In this document: positions 33,178 to 43,739 of the stretch, in pieces
Layout of the letters: each line of letters begins with the position of its first letter
Numbering within the stretch: position 1 is the first letter of the stretch
NCBI GenBank assembly: GCA_903813345.2
Contig: CAIIXF020000011.1
Coordinates: forward strand, 4,614,571-4,678,570
Reading direction: 5' to 3'
Length of the DNA stretch: 64,000 nt
Source of the DNA: Owenia fusiformis
Taxonomy: Eukaryota > Annelida > Polychaeta > Sabellida > Oweniidae
Translations under genes and position numbers: made by a program
The notes under the pieces: model-generated
Database searches by the model: none
Seen by the model: the letters and a program-made list of their open reading frames with translations, nothing else
What the model was told of the DNA's origin: nothing

Positions 33178-33328
33178 CTGCTGGTAATTCGAAGTTCCTT
33201 GAGAGAGGAAGGTATATTGATACGTCCCAGCTAGGTCTGGTTCCTGGAGCACACTATAGGTGGCACTTGGAGGCTTGGGCAAATTAGCTTCATGGTTATA
33301 GTGACCTTCACTAGCTGACTCACTCTCA
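33178..33328 (-). CDS. Tyrosine-rich tail gene, most 5' exon seen in the window
   Basis: On the minus strand CTTTTCCATTACAG precedes the exon and GTATGT follows it. One base completes a codon from an unseen upstream exon (phase 2), then 50 open codons: ESESASEGHYNHEANLPKPP, SATYSVLQEPDLAGTYQYTF, LSQGTSNYQQ. Both other frames have stops. It contains ATYSVL, close to the immunoreceptor-type consensus (hydrophobic or Ser)-x-Tyr-x-x-(Leu/Val/Ile), and TYQYTF. Together the six exons give about 197 residues of C-terminal protein. I found no convincing exon upstream within the window, so the N-terminal part (any membrane span or ectodomain) is not seen. The receptor-tail reading is inference. Confidence 0.72.
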
Positions 33329-33877
33329 CTGTAATGGAAAAGATTGACAAATAATATTAAAGGATCATTAAATTAAAAACTGAAGGAAAGGGAGTTTTTA
33401 AAGATGCATTATGCCATAGGTTTCTCCCCCAGACAATCAATGATGTCCTATTGTTATTGCTCGTATAATATCTCACATACCATGGATATATCCTGAGAAT
33501 AACTTTTGGGTATATTATTGCCAAAATATTGGAAATAATCAACAGAACAACCAAACTCCAGAATTAAACACAATCGATTCCTTGGCTAGCGAGGGGAATC
33601 CCCATTGAGTCACACAAGCACCCACAAGCGCCTTGAACCTGGCAGCCAATCAGGTTTATGATAAACAAATTCAACGACCAATCAAATAACAGGAGGACTT
33701 TCCCGGTATATTCAAACTTCAGATTGAATTAATTGCTTCGAAAATAATTAGATCGGCCAGCACAATCGCAAAATTAACACTGAAAGAGGGGGATTTGGGA
33801 CTTCTTCTTTGGTAAGTAGATGGGTATATATGTGGTGAAACTCAATGTGCAAAAAAAAAACAAAAATTAAAATAATC
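33329..33877. other. Intron or upstream sequence, nothing recognised
   Basis: No further exon with matching phase (must leave in phase 2 on the minus strand) and no element ends. Confidence 0.35.
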
Positions 33878-34720
33878 AGGCCCATAGCCAGCTTTTGCCA
33901 AGGGGATTCACTTTTCCAAAAATTCAAGGGGGTTCACATTTGGTACAAGTACATCAAATCATAAAATCACAATTCTCAATGACAGTATGTTATTTTCAAA
34001 CAATGACTATGAAAGAAGTTTAAATTGAGTGATTTATCTGTTCATTATATTCCAGTGATTTGCCAAATTCCCTATGTACAATTTGACCAAAATGTGCCCA
34101 TTTTTCATGATTTTCTATTTTTCAAGTGGGTGCAAATGGATTTTCAGGTGGGTGCAAGCTTATTTATCAAAATCTCAGATGGTTGCTGCGCCCACTTGCT
34201 TTAATGCTGGGAAGATCACTTAAATTCTATCACAAAAACAGTCATTACAGGCTGTACCTTGATACTGGCTGCTTCATTGATCTGGCATTTTGGCCTTGTT
34301 CAGTCATCATCCATGTGTTTGTAGATATTTGTCATTTATCAAGACTACCTTGTTGTTTCCTTGTTTGTTTGAAGAAAGTGCAGCAACAAGACCAGAAAAG
34401 TCTATAGCAGAGTCTGAAGTATAATTATGTATGACAGTCCATTGTTTGAACTCTGAAATGAACAAGGGTTTAGCTATATAGAAGCGGGGGGGTCACTTTT
34501 TATAAAATTCCAGCAGGGTTTACATTTGACAAATTTTGCCCAAAATTGGCCAAAATCACTTGAAAAGTGCTCAGAATGGTGAAAAACTGCATGATTTTGA
34601 AATATTTTTTTGCTAAGGGGGAGGGACCGCTCCCCGACTCCCTCTGGCTATGGACCATATATTAAATAGATGGAGTTCGATCCCCCTGAACCCCCTCTCC
34701 TGGCTATATGTGACCCGCCT
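33878..34720. repeat. Cluster of CAGGCCC-family fragments and a dispersed repeat
   Basis: 33878: left end CAGGCCCATAGCCAG. 34075-34225: second copy of the GTGGGTGCAA repeat of 26840-27030. 34470-34660: reversed family copy with CACTTGAAAAGTGCTCAGAA and AAAACTGCATGATTTTGAAA, ending CCCTCTGGCTATGGACC. 34690-34715: another CCTGGCTATATG end. Confidence 0.6.
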
Positions 34721-35329
34721 CACCAAAGTTTCACAGAAAATATTTCTGGATGTCTTTTTAGACTATAGATCTTTCATGTATTCGGAGTTGATATCCTCTT
34801 AGGCCTAAAGGAAGAATCTGATTAAAGGGGCAATAAGGACTGTAGAGAAAATAGGAAAGTTTTTTCATTTCTTCTGAGCTATCAAGGCAACATTTGGTTT
34901 AACATCTTCTTTGACATACCTATTTTCTTAAAATGTATGGATAAATTATCAATTTCAGCATTAAGAAGTGTAAATTCAGTTCAAAGCTTCAAAAAGGGGA
35001 CTTCCACTTTTATATTTTTAAGATCCACCATGTCTCAAGAGGAATATCAGCTATAATAATGTTTATCTAGGGGGTTTCTTTGTAGATAATAAAAATAGAT
35101 GTTAGTCTTGATGAAATATCCAAACTTAAATATATTTTGACACTGGTCCATGATCGTTGAATGACCCCTCTGCACTAATTATTGCACCTTTAAGCAAACA
35201 TTCTACATAATGTTCCAATTTTAAAATTTATTGTTTGACAAACTTCTTTTAAATAGATTTCGAAATTTCATATATATACCCCAAAAATTAACACTTTGCC
35301 CTGCCTTAGAGTTAATTTGGAATTGGAGC
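34721..35329. other. Non-coding, nothing recognised
   Basis: AT-rich, without a supported exon or element border. Confidence 0.35.
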
Positions 35330-35640
35330 CAATTTCATGTCCAATATATTGCTCTAAATGATACAACCTTTGAAATTTTTAAAAATTGTATCATTTAGAG
35401 CAATATATTGGGCACATTTTCTAAAAAAAGTCCTGAGCACCTAGTCTAAGCTATTTTTCAGTCACATTTTCAGAGGGCTGAAAAGGTTATTTCATCATGT
35501 TTATGGTCATTCTGACCATTTCCATTGTGTTCCTGGTCATGTAAATGATAAGTGGAACTAGTTTAACTGACTGGAGGTCCAAACAGAACTCTGTTATCTT
35601 GGTCCAAAAAATTTCATTGTCTACATCTTCAAGTTTTGCA
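35330..35640. mobile_element. One-armed copy of the long-TIR TTAA MITE family
   Basis: From TCCAATATATTGCTCTAAAT through GAGCAATATATTGGGCACAT, TCATTCTGACCATTTCCATT and GACTGGAGGTCCAAACAGAA it follows the right arm of the element at 53908-54664. The left arm and outer end are missing. Confidence 0.75.
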
Positions 35641-37167
35641 CAAATAGTACACTTGTGTACCTAGTAGAAAAGAATGGTGAGAAGGAGTGATTCCCGTTTC
35701 AAAAAATAACATGTGACCCTATTGAGGGTTGCAGCAAATTTCCGAATATGCACCCTGACCTAATGCCCAAAAAGGACTTGATAACTTCCTTTGAGAAATT
35801 GAAATGAAAAGACAACAGTTGAAAAAACATGGAAATATTCAATTTGCCCTGGCCACTCTACAGAATGAATTATCTCAATGACCACTAACTGTCCCTCTTT
35901 CTAATGAAGACCTTAGTGGCCTAACAACTTATGAAAACACAAATTGTGCTCAAAACTTGCCTGTTGTTTCCTATCTTTAAAAAATGCCGCCACATTATCA
36001 CCCAAAGTAGTAAAAGGTGGATTTATCAATGAAACGAAAACAAGATAGCAAATTAGTTGAGAGAAACGGAACCATTCTTTGGATCAGTGTTTATCAAGAG
36101 CAAGAGGGTGGGGGAGCAAAATTTTTTTTACTATGCTTTACAAGGGCTAATGACATACGACTGATCGTCCAAATAGTGTAGGCTGATCAGGGGTAGGTGC
36201 ATTCATGCACTCTCTGGGTCTCTGAGGATCGTGTTGGCCCTAGTCTATATCCAATAGACTGAATTTCCTGAGAATTCAGGTCTATTGATCATTATGTCCC
36301 TCCTGTGGGAAAAAACAGGAGATTTCCTGCAAACTATTATCAATTTTAGGAAACTTCACTTCCCAAAAAGCATTATAACAATTCAATTAAGTAGTAAGGT
36401 ACAATTTAATTAAATGCTATAAAAAGTAACACAGCATATTGTCAAATGGAAATAAAGCTAGGGGAAGTAACAAATATGCAAATTAATTCACCCAGTCGGC
36501 CATTTTGAATGGCACTTCCTATGGTAAACAAATAATTTTCAATCCCAATTTTCATTCCAAATTTAAAAAAATGTCAGACTAGAGGATATAGTCTAGTGTT
36601 GGCCCCAGGATGAAAGTCCATACGATAATCCAACGCATTAGAGGCGATGTTCACCGTCTAATCAGGGGCGGATCTGGGAACCAACAAGGGGGCCGAAATT
36701 TTCAGGTCAGAGAAAAAAATGTGGGCCCCTAAAACCCAAAAGTGGGCCCAAATTTTGACATTTTGAGGCCTATTTTCTTCAAAATTTGGCCTGAAATTTC
36801 AAAATAAAGCCTTAAAAAGCCCAGTAATGACCAAAAAGGCCTACTCTTTGAGGCCTTAAGGCCGAACCAGGAGTCATAGGCGTTTTCTGTATTGATGTTG
36901 AACAAAAATAGCTTAAAACGGGAATCCTATCGACAGAGTTTAAAACGTGCCACTATTGTTGACGGACGGACGCACGGACGGAGAGACAGACGGACAAGTG
37001 TGAGTGATTGCAAAAGCTCACCATGTGAGCTAATACTGAAGGGTGCATTTTATTATCCTTGAATATTTTCAGTTGATCCTTAGTCATCACAATAATTTAA
37101 CTGGAATTGAGAAGTTGTTAATATCATTCCTTATAAGTATGCAGAGTTTCAATGATCTGTCATTAAT
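35641..37167. other. Non-coding with a short ACGG-type microsatellite
   Basis: 36960-36996 is GACGGACGGACGCACGGACG and onward, a simple repeat. 36660-36690 (ATCAGGGGCGGATCTGGG) looks like a transposon end with no partner found. No gene seen. Confidence 0.45.
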
Positions 37168-37305
37168 GCCGTGGTCACCTTTGCTCCGATTTCAGCACCG
37201 GCGCCCGGCCGATGAGTATTTTGAACACAATTTTGAATACACTTTTGAACAAAATACTCATTCGGCCGGGCACCGTCATCGGAGCAAGTGTGACCACGGC
37301 ATTAT
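37168..37305. mobile_element. Palindromic MITE, second copy of the 8232 family
   Basis: Arms GTGGTCACCTTTGCTCCGAT and ATCGGAGCAAGTGTGACCAC pair, with an AT-rich loop. Borders AATGCCG and CGGCATTA. Confidence 0.78.
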
Positions 37306-37734
37306 GGTTGTCGTGGAAACCAAGATCTTTCTTGAAAAGTCCATAGTTTCTTGGTAAAACCTGTACCTGTACCATCAAATAGAATGTGCATTATTTTTCA
37401 AATCAACATATCAGAACATGTTAGTACTCTAAAAATTATCAGGACAATTCATTTGTTTAGATATAATGGATATTGTTATTCACATGATTGGCCATGGTTA
37501 GTGTACCCTGCGTGCAGAGTCTAGTTAAACTACACTCTGCCTAGTAGAGACCATATTACAGTTTAGTAGCCCCGCCCCCATGACGGGTACCCGTGACAGT
37601 TTGGGTAAAAATCACTTTTGAAGACGAAGCTCTCTTTTAAGAAGTGAAGTCAAACGAATGCAAAGGGTATGGTTAGTGTCAAAGACCTTACAATTATTAG
37701 GTGATCAAAAGTAATCGCCATGAATACATAGAGG

Positions 37735-37905
37735 TTATTTAATGGGAGGGATGGAATATGGATTTTATTCCGAGGGAAAATATGATATTGGCCAAGGAAA
37801 ATATCATATTGACCGAGGGCGATAGCCCGAGTGTCAATATGATATTTTCTGAGGCCAATATCATATTTTCTCAAGGAATAAATCCATATTCCATCACGAC
37901 CATCA
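37735..37905. repeat. Palindromic repeat with CGAGGGCGATAGCCCGAG loop
   Basis: GGAATATGGATTTATTCC-type arms and GAAAATATGATATTGGCC / GGCCAATATCATATTTTC pair around the central CGAGGGCGATAGCCCGAG. A similar design (different arms) occurs at 59925-60072. Confidence 0.75.
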
Positions 37906-37944
37906 ATAACCTATTTATTTCATAATATTTTTTTTTCAATTTTT

Positions 37945-38042
37945 CTGATACGGGATCTGATACGGGATTTTTGCTGATACGGGATCCAATACGGGATCTG
38001 ATACGGGATTTTGGCTGATACGGGATCTGATACGGGATTTTT
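37945..38042. repeat. Short GATACGGGATC tandem array
   Basis: Seven copies of GATACGGGAT(C/T) or close variants separated by CT or TTTTGGCT. Confidence 0.85.
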
Positions 38043-38834
38043 CAAATAACACTTTTATTCCCTGTTATTTTCCCAGGGAAAACATGTTATTATGGAATAA
38101 TGTACAGTATAACTCTTGTTATCAAATTGGGCAAAATTCCACGTCATCATCAAATCACCATTCTAATAAAAATCTCTTCATTGTAAAAAACAAAAGAAAA
38201 AAGAAAATATGACGTAACAGTGAAGTCGGATTTGTGCCCTTGGTAATAAATAAAGTCAGTAAAAGTAAATGATCATGAATGAAAAGAAATCTGGTTAATT
38301 TAAGATCTACTCGCGGCAACATTATTGGCCGATTATTGGCGTGTTTGGCCCAACGTCTCATTAATTACCACATAGTCATTGGTGTAGTATCACAACTTAA
38401 CAAGTCTATGTGTTTTCAAGACCGACGAATTAATATCTCAATAAACTATGTACGCGATTATTCTAAAAAGTTTCGCGTTGTGCTGACTATCAATTAGACT
38501 CAACTTTTTTCTGAGTTCTTAAGTACAAATCTCTGATTGAAATTATTTAAAGTATATTAGTCCCAGTGCTAATGAACAGTTATGAAAATCGATTGATTCA
38601 AAAGAACAATGTTTTAATAATCGAATTCGCTCTTTTTCTGTTGCAAATGACATCTCCTGATCTCAGAAGGTGCAATGACGAAGTAGCCAATTACACGTTT
38701 GTGCGCGGTGATTGTCGTTATGTAATTAGTAATTCAAAACAGTTTGTTTAGAAAATATGATTATCATAGGCACGTTTGTGTTCATTCAAGCAAAATAGTT
38801 GAACAAATATTACATTTTTTAGCAGTTTAGACAC

Positions 38835-39215
38835 CTGAGCAGTTTGGCCGAGTGGGTTAGACTGTAGTCGAATGTACCGGGGGATACGGAGATCCCGCGT
38901 TCGAGCCGCAGGTACGGAGTTGTTGATCATTGTCACTACGGACACCCGGTCCGAAGGTCCAACCGTTTACCGGCCCTTGGCATGGGTTGGTTCTCTGACC
39001 GCTTTTGTCGGAGACAGATTGTGAGACTGTGGTTGGTTCCTCCACTAACGTGCTTTAGTAAACTCCGGGAGTCATATAGTATGGTAGCGGGCCCCCACAA
39101 AGGGCAGTAGTGGAACGACGCGAATCGGTCCCAGTATGGTTGCCATGCAACTGAAGAGACTCGAGGAAATCATGCCATTCGCAGTGACCCAGAAAAGACT
39201 TTTGCTTCTCAATGT
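38835..39215 (+). mobile_element. tRNA-headed SINE
   Basis: The head has an A-box-like TGGCCGAGTGGGTTAG and a B-box GTTCGAGCC (about 38899-38907), spaced as in a tRNA with a long variable arm (Leu/Ser type). It lacks a clean cloverleaf and continues into ~300 bp of body containing CCCAGTATGGTTGCCATGCA and GAGGAAATCATGCCATTC, ending near an AAAAGACTTTT. The polymerase III boxes plus a non-tRNA body point to a SINE, not a tRNA gene. Confidence 0.7.
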
Positions 39216-39336
39216 AACGTTTTAATACATTTATTAACATACTTTATTCATATTACTTTTCTTGCGGTTATGATTTTATTGGTCAAATGAATGAACGAGA
39301 CATCTAGATATCAAAACCATATTGATGCAATCTCCG

Positions 39337-39480
39337 TCCGGGAGTCATACAGTATGGTAGCGAGCCCCCACCGAGGGCAGTAGTGGAACGACACGAATCG
39401 CTCCCAGTATGGTCGCCCTGCAACTGAAGCGACTCGAGGAAATCATGCCATTCGCAGTAGCCCAGAAAAGACTTTGATAA
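39337..39480 (+). repeat. Partial SINE copy (body and tail only)
   Basis: Repeats the last ~145 bp of the SINE at 38835-39215 (GGGAGTCATACAGTATGGTA, AGTAGTGGAACGACACGAAT, GAGGAAATCATGCCATTCGC), about 120 bp after it. The head is absent. Confidence 0.75.
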
Positions 39481-39949
39481 TTTTTTTTAATTCAAATTTA
39501 AACCATGATGGCTGTAGCCAGGACATCCCTTGAGAATTATCCCTCGATGATGAGTTGCAAATTAAAATTGCATAACTTTTATCAATTTTTTATTCATCAT
39601 CGTATTTTTCGAACTGCGTTACATTATAGCCGCCAATAATGGAAATCGTTTTTTTGTAGCGTGATGAAGCAGACAAGGCACTTGCCTCATCGCTTGGAAA
39701 TATTTTTCGCATCGTCGGTTTTTTCCTGGCTACGTCACTACTTAGTAATATATTAATAAATTCATTCCAGAAATATACCCGCATGAACTTAGCCCTTTCA
39801 GCACAAGCAAATTCCATTTCTCGATGGCAGTCGTATAAAAAAGGGTATATATGCAGAGCGGTATAATGTCAACAGAGAAAATATGGGTATTAAATAGATT
39901 TTCAACATTTTCTTCTATCTATGGTCGGAACCTCGCAGGTACGATTTTT

Positions 39950-40260
39950 TTCATTATTTCGCGAGTTGTAGGCAGAATCCCAATGCCATTTTTATCTTGG
40001 ACATGTGTTAGTGTCATATGTTTAAGAAAATATACACAACCAGCCTATTTCATGCGAAATCACTTGGATTTCCAGAAACATAATATAATGCGTATACATG
40101 TTTGTGCCCAAAACATGTGATGTTTCATGCTATATATCGGGAAATCAGGGATAAAGAAAAATCTTACCGAACTTTCCAACCGGAACTGTAGCCATCTTGT
40201 TACCAAAACGGAGCTTTGTTTCGACGAGTTGTGCTTCGGTAACAGCGTGATGGAGTGAGG
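39950..40260. repeat. Dispersed hairpin repeat, also at 47130-47340
   Basis: 39950-40040 matches 47220-47300 directly (AGAATC, TGTGTTAGTGTCATATGTTT against CGTGTGTCAGAGTGTTATGT), while 40040-40250 matches 47150-47335 in reverse. So this locus holds two facing copies. The reverse copy contains ACAAG ATGGCTACAGTTCC before GTAAGA (40195-40168, minus), a possible first coding exon, discussed in the findings. Confidence 0.55.
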
Positions 40261-40274
40261 TACCCAAGGGTACT

Positions 40275-41670
40275 AGTGGGGTCAGTTAGCTGTTCAATTG
40301 CACTTGCTATATATAAAGCAACATTTTCCTGAAATAAGTATCATTAATACATATATTTTTGATATCTAACGAAGTGGTGTTGAAAAGTGGCCCCAGTTGA
40401 AAATAGCAGGCCTCGAAAATTTTGCTCATTTACATTGAGCTCTATGTTCATTTATCAATCTTCAAAAGACCCCCTGCAGAACAGTTTTTGAAAAATAATG
40501 CCAATTGTCCTATTATGTTACAATAACATGATTATCTACAAAATAAGAAGGGTTAAATTTTTTCTTTTACCTAGTTCCAAAGATATTGACGTTTGAATTT
40601 TGGAAATTCCCCATTGGCTGCCATTATAAACGGCTATCAATATGGCTTTGCTAAAGTGTCCTTTTCTCAAAAAGTCCACTGTGATTTTTTTTAATATTGC
40701 AGATTTCTATAGGTGATATATTGATTTAAAAAAAATCAAACAGGTACATTTCTAAAAATTTCTTATTTTTTGATATATTTAGCCGTTAAAAACTATAAAA
40801 ACCTATATTGAGCCCCATGTTAATTTATCAATCTTCAAAAGACCCCCTGCAGAACAGTTTTAGAGTAATAATGCTCATTCTCCTAGTATGTTACAATAAC
40901 ATGATTATCTTCAAAATAAGAGGGGTTGATTTTTTTCTTTTACCTAATTCCAAAGATATTGACATTTGAATTTTGGAAATTCCCCATTGGCTGCCATTAT
41001 AAACGGCTATCAATATGGCTTTGCTAAAGTGTCCTTTTCTCAAAAAGTCCACTGTGAAATTTTCTAATATTGCAGATATTAACATAGGGCTCAAATTAAC
41101 ATAACAAATTAACAAATTAACATAGGGCTCAATATAGGTTTTTATAGTTTTTAATGACTAAATATATCAAAAATAAGAAATTTTTAGAAATGTACCTGTT
41201 TGATTTTATTAAAATCAATATATCAACTATAGAAATCTGCGATATTAGAAAATTTCACAATGGACTTTTTGAGAAAAGGACACTTTAGCAAAGCCACATT
41301 GATAGCCGTTTATAATGGCAGCCAATGGGGAATTTCCAAAATTCAAACGCCAATATCTTTGGAAATAGGAAAAAGAAAAAATTTAACCCTTCTTATTTTG
41401 AAGATAATCAGGATATTGTAACATCCTGGGAATATGGGCTTTATTTCTATAGAACTGTACTGCAGGGGGTCTTTTGAAGATTGATAAATTAACATGGGGC
41501 TCAATGTAAATATGCAAATTTTTCGAAGACTGCTATTTTCAACCGGGGCCAATTTTCAACACCACTTTGTTAGATATCAAAAATATAAGCATTAATGATA
41601 CTTAGGTCAAAAAATTGTGCTTTATATATAGCAAGTGCAATTCAAGGGTTTTATTGTCATAACTGACTGC
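40275..41670. mobile_element. 1.4-kb foldback element with a duplicated left arm
   Basis: The left arm (40275-40790) reads GTTCAATTGCACTTGC, ATTTACATTGAGCTC, CTTCAAAAGACCCCCTGCAG, CCATTGGCTGCCATTATAAA. Most of it is repeated directly at 40800-41085, and the whole is inverted at 41090-41670 (TTTATAATGGCAGCCAATGG, CTGCAGGGGGTCTTTTGAAG, GCAAGTGCAATTC). No gene is inside. Confidence 0.8.
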
Positions 41671-42487
41671 ACTATACCGTATATTAAATATCATGGACGG
41701 TTTCAAGGAATTCCATAACGAATACCGTGTAAAATCGTAAATCGTTTTTTATGTGGAGCTGGGACTATTCAAACAAATTCGCCTTTTGTATCTACTTCAT
41801 TTTAACTACTCAATCTGTCAATATTAGAAATAACCCTCATAATTACATAGTTCCAAGGTGTGCTACAATGCCACAGTTGCTCAAAGGCGTCCGTACGGCG
41901 GCCGTAGCTTCAAAAATCGATATAGAAAATCTACATCGCACTGGGTTTCCTTTTATTTTATACTGAATATTTGTCGCGATTTTGGGAAGCTGTTTCATTT
42001 GTGACCGAGGCATTAGTAAATGATATTATTTCTATTCTATTTCTAAGTTACATACCACATTATAAGACCGAAAAAATAAGTGTCTATATATAAATAAATG
42101 TTACCCTTTGCATTCGTTTGACTTCACTTCTTAAGAGAGCTTCGTCTTCACTCTTTCAAACTAAAATAAACCTGTGAACTCACCGCGCCAATCAGGGTTC
42201 GTCGGCCAAATTTGACCGACGTTCTATATATGGTCATTCCTTCTGACGTCATCGTTGAGCCAGGAATTGACCAATGACATGCGCATATTTAATTAGAACG
42301 CATTTGGCGTATGTTTCTTCAAGCTCCCTGAATGGTGGAAGAAAGGCCAGCGCATAGGTCAGAAGTGATTTATTACCCAAACTGTCACCGGTACCCGTCG
42401 TGGGGGGGGGGGGGGGCGGGGCTACTAAACTGTAATATGGTCTCTACTAGGCAGAGTGTAGTTTAACTAGACTCTGCATGCAGGGTA

Positions 42488-43235
42488 AATAAATGTACAC
42501 GTATTATTGCAGAAGGTACTTTGATTAAAGCATCTCTGAAACTGAAACTTAGTATAAACTATCAATTTATGTTGTATTATTTTGAGGCGGAAGAATTGAA
42601 GTCAGAATATATGTTGTTATTTTTACACTAAATATTGTGTCTCTTTATTCTCACACGTGCGTTTGACGTGCACCAAATATCCCCAAAGTGACCTTGTCTA
42701 GAAATAACAACACCCACACGATCCAAACTAGGCTAGGCGCTACATTAGATTAGCTGAAATCGGAAGTTTAACGAAAATGAATGGTTACCATCTTGAATGA
42801 TACTAACTGCAGTTAGAGTTAGAGTCATGCAGCTGTGGAACAGTGAAGCTATAAATGACATAATTGGCTGCAAGGCTATTGTTAATGTGTGTTATGTTGC
42901 AAATGCAAAAACAGAGACATTATGCCGGAGACTATAATAATATAACAATATACGTATGTCCAACTGTGGTGGTGACATAAAAACTCCACCTGCCTAATGC
43001 TATAAATTAACAGCAACTCCACAAAGTAGCAAATCTCAACGAATAAACATATTTTCATAAATCATCCAATTTTGAATATTTCTTCTTAGCAGAGCGTTGA
43101 CTCAGCATATAAAATCTGAACCAAATAGTTCATCAACTGGTATTTGAAGAAATTCTTGAGCAGAGCCCCCTTATCTTTAAGCAGTGGTATTTGATTTGTA
43201 TACGATTTCGAAATTCAGCTGTCATATTAAATGTA
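42488..43235. other. Non-coding with diverged dispersed repeats
   Basis: 42900-42990 resembles the 5840/7428 repeat family (TATAACAATATACGTATGTCC). 43090-43145 (CAGCATATAAAATCTGAACC) belongs to the ~115-bp family at 44425-44870. No gene seen. Confidence 0.45.
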
Positions 43236-43730
43236 CAGGGTGTCCAATAAAGAAGGTGAAAGATATTGTAACTTTCTTAATATTGCACCAATCTTGATAT
43301 AGTTTTCAGAGTTTGTAGCCAAAACCTTTTTACCTTTATTCTGTGACTTTAACACGTCTTCTATTTGATTGGCCAGAGTTGTGGTTGCTATAGTAACCGA
43401 AACAACAAAAAGGCGGGCAAGTTTGTTTACGTCACAACTTTCCAAAACATATCTATTCTCTCTGAAAATGTTCTATTACTACCACAAATACAATATAAAA
43501 ACAGTCCTAAAGTCCCATTGTTATGAAGCTATTCAACATAATGTCCATCTCTAGCTATACACTTCTTATGCCTATTCACCCACTCTCTAAACACACTTTC
43601 AAACCCATTCTTGCCCATTTCCTGAAGTCTTGCTAAAAAGGTTTGGGCTACAAACTCTGAAAATTTCATCAAGATTGGTGCAATATTAAGAAAGTGACAA
43701 TGTCTTTCACCTTATTTAGTGGACACCTTG
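43236..43730. mobile_element. 495-bp mariner-like MITE with 85-bp TIRs
   Basis: The ends CAGGGTGTCCAATAAAGAAG and (reversed) CAAGGTGTCCACTAAATAAG lie between TA dinucleotides (43234-43235, 43731-43732), as in Tc1/mariner elements. The TIRs extend to about 43320 and from about 43646. Confidence 0.82.
43529..43649 (-). pseudogene. C-terminal remnant of a mariner-type transposase
   Basis: Minus-strand frame AQTFLARLQEMGKNGFESVF, REWVNRHKKCIARDGHYVE then TAG. The pattern G-x-x-x-F-x-x-x-W-x-x-R-x-x-x-C-I-x-x-x-G-x-Y is that of the end of mariner transposases. The catalytic domain is gone, so this is an internally deleted copy that kept the last ~40 codons and both TIRs. Confidence 0.7.
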
Positions 43731-43739
43731 TATATGGCA

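Larger units (their letters stand above)
37504..42487. mobile_element. ~5-kb element with ~170-bp terminal inverted repeats (composite)
   Basis: The left arm (37504-37670) begins TACCCTGCGTGCAGAGTCTA and includes CCCCGCCCCCATGACGGGTACC. The right arm (about 42105-42487) is its reverse complement, ends ...TGCATGCAGGGTA, and carries about 220 extra bases (42166-42385). TA at both ends suggests a 2-bp duplication. The interior is filled with other repeats: palindrome 37735-37905, GATACGGGAT array, SINE 38835-39215 and partial SINE 39337-39480, foldback 40275-41670. No transposase was found. A solo end of the same family is at 23932-23953. Confidence 0.7.

Noticed and set aside
34338-34420. Possible upstream exon of the tyrosine-rich gene (acceptor TATACTTCAG, donor GTAGTC, minus strand)
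   Set aside because: An open frame exists (SAIDFSGLVAALSS...), but it leaves in phase 0 whereas exon 33328-33178 needs phase 2, and the donor is weak.
38835-38920. tRNA gene (Leu/Ser-like)
   Set aside because: A and B boxes are present but no proper cloverleaf or acceptor stem could be closed, and the sequence runs into a repeated SINE body.
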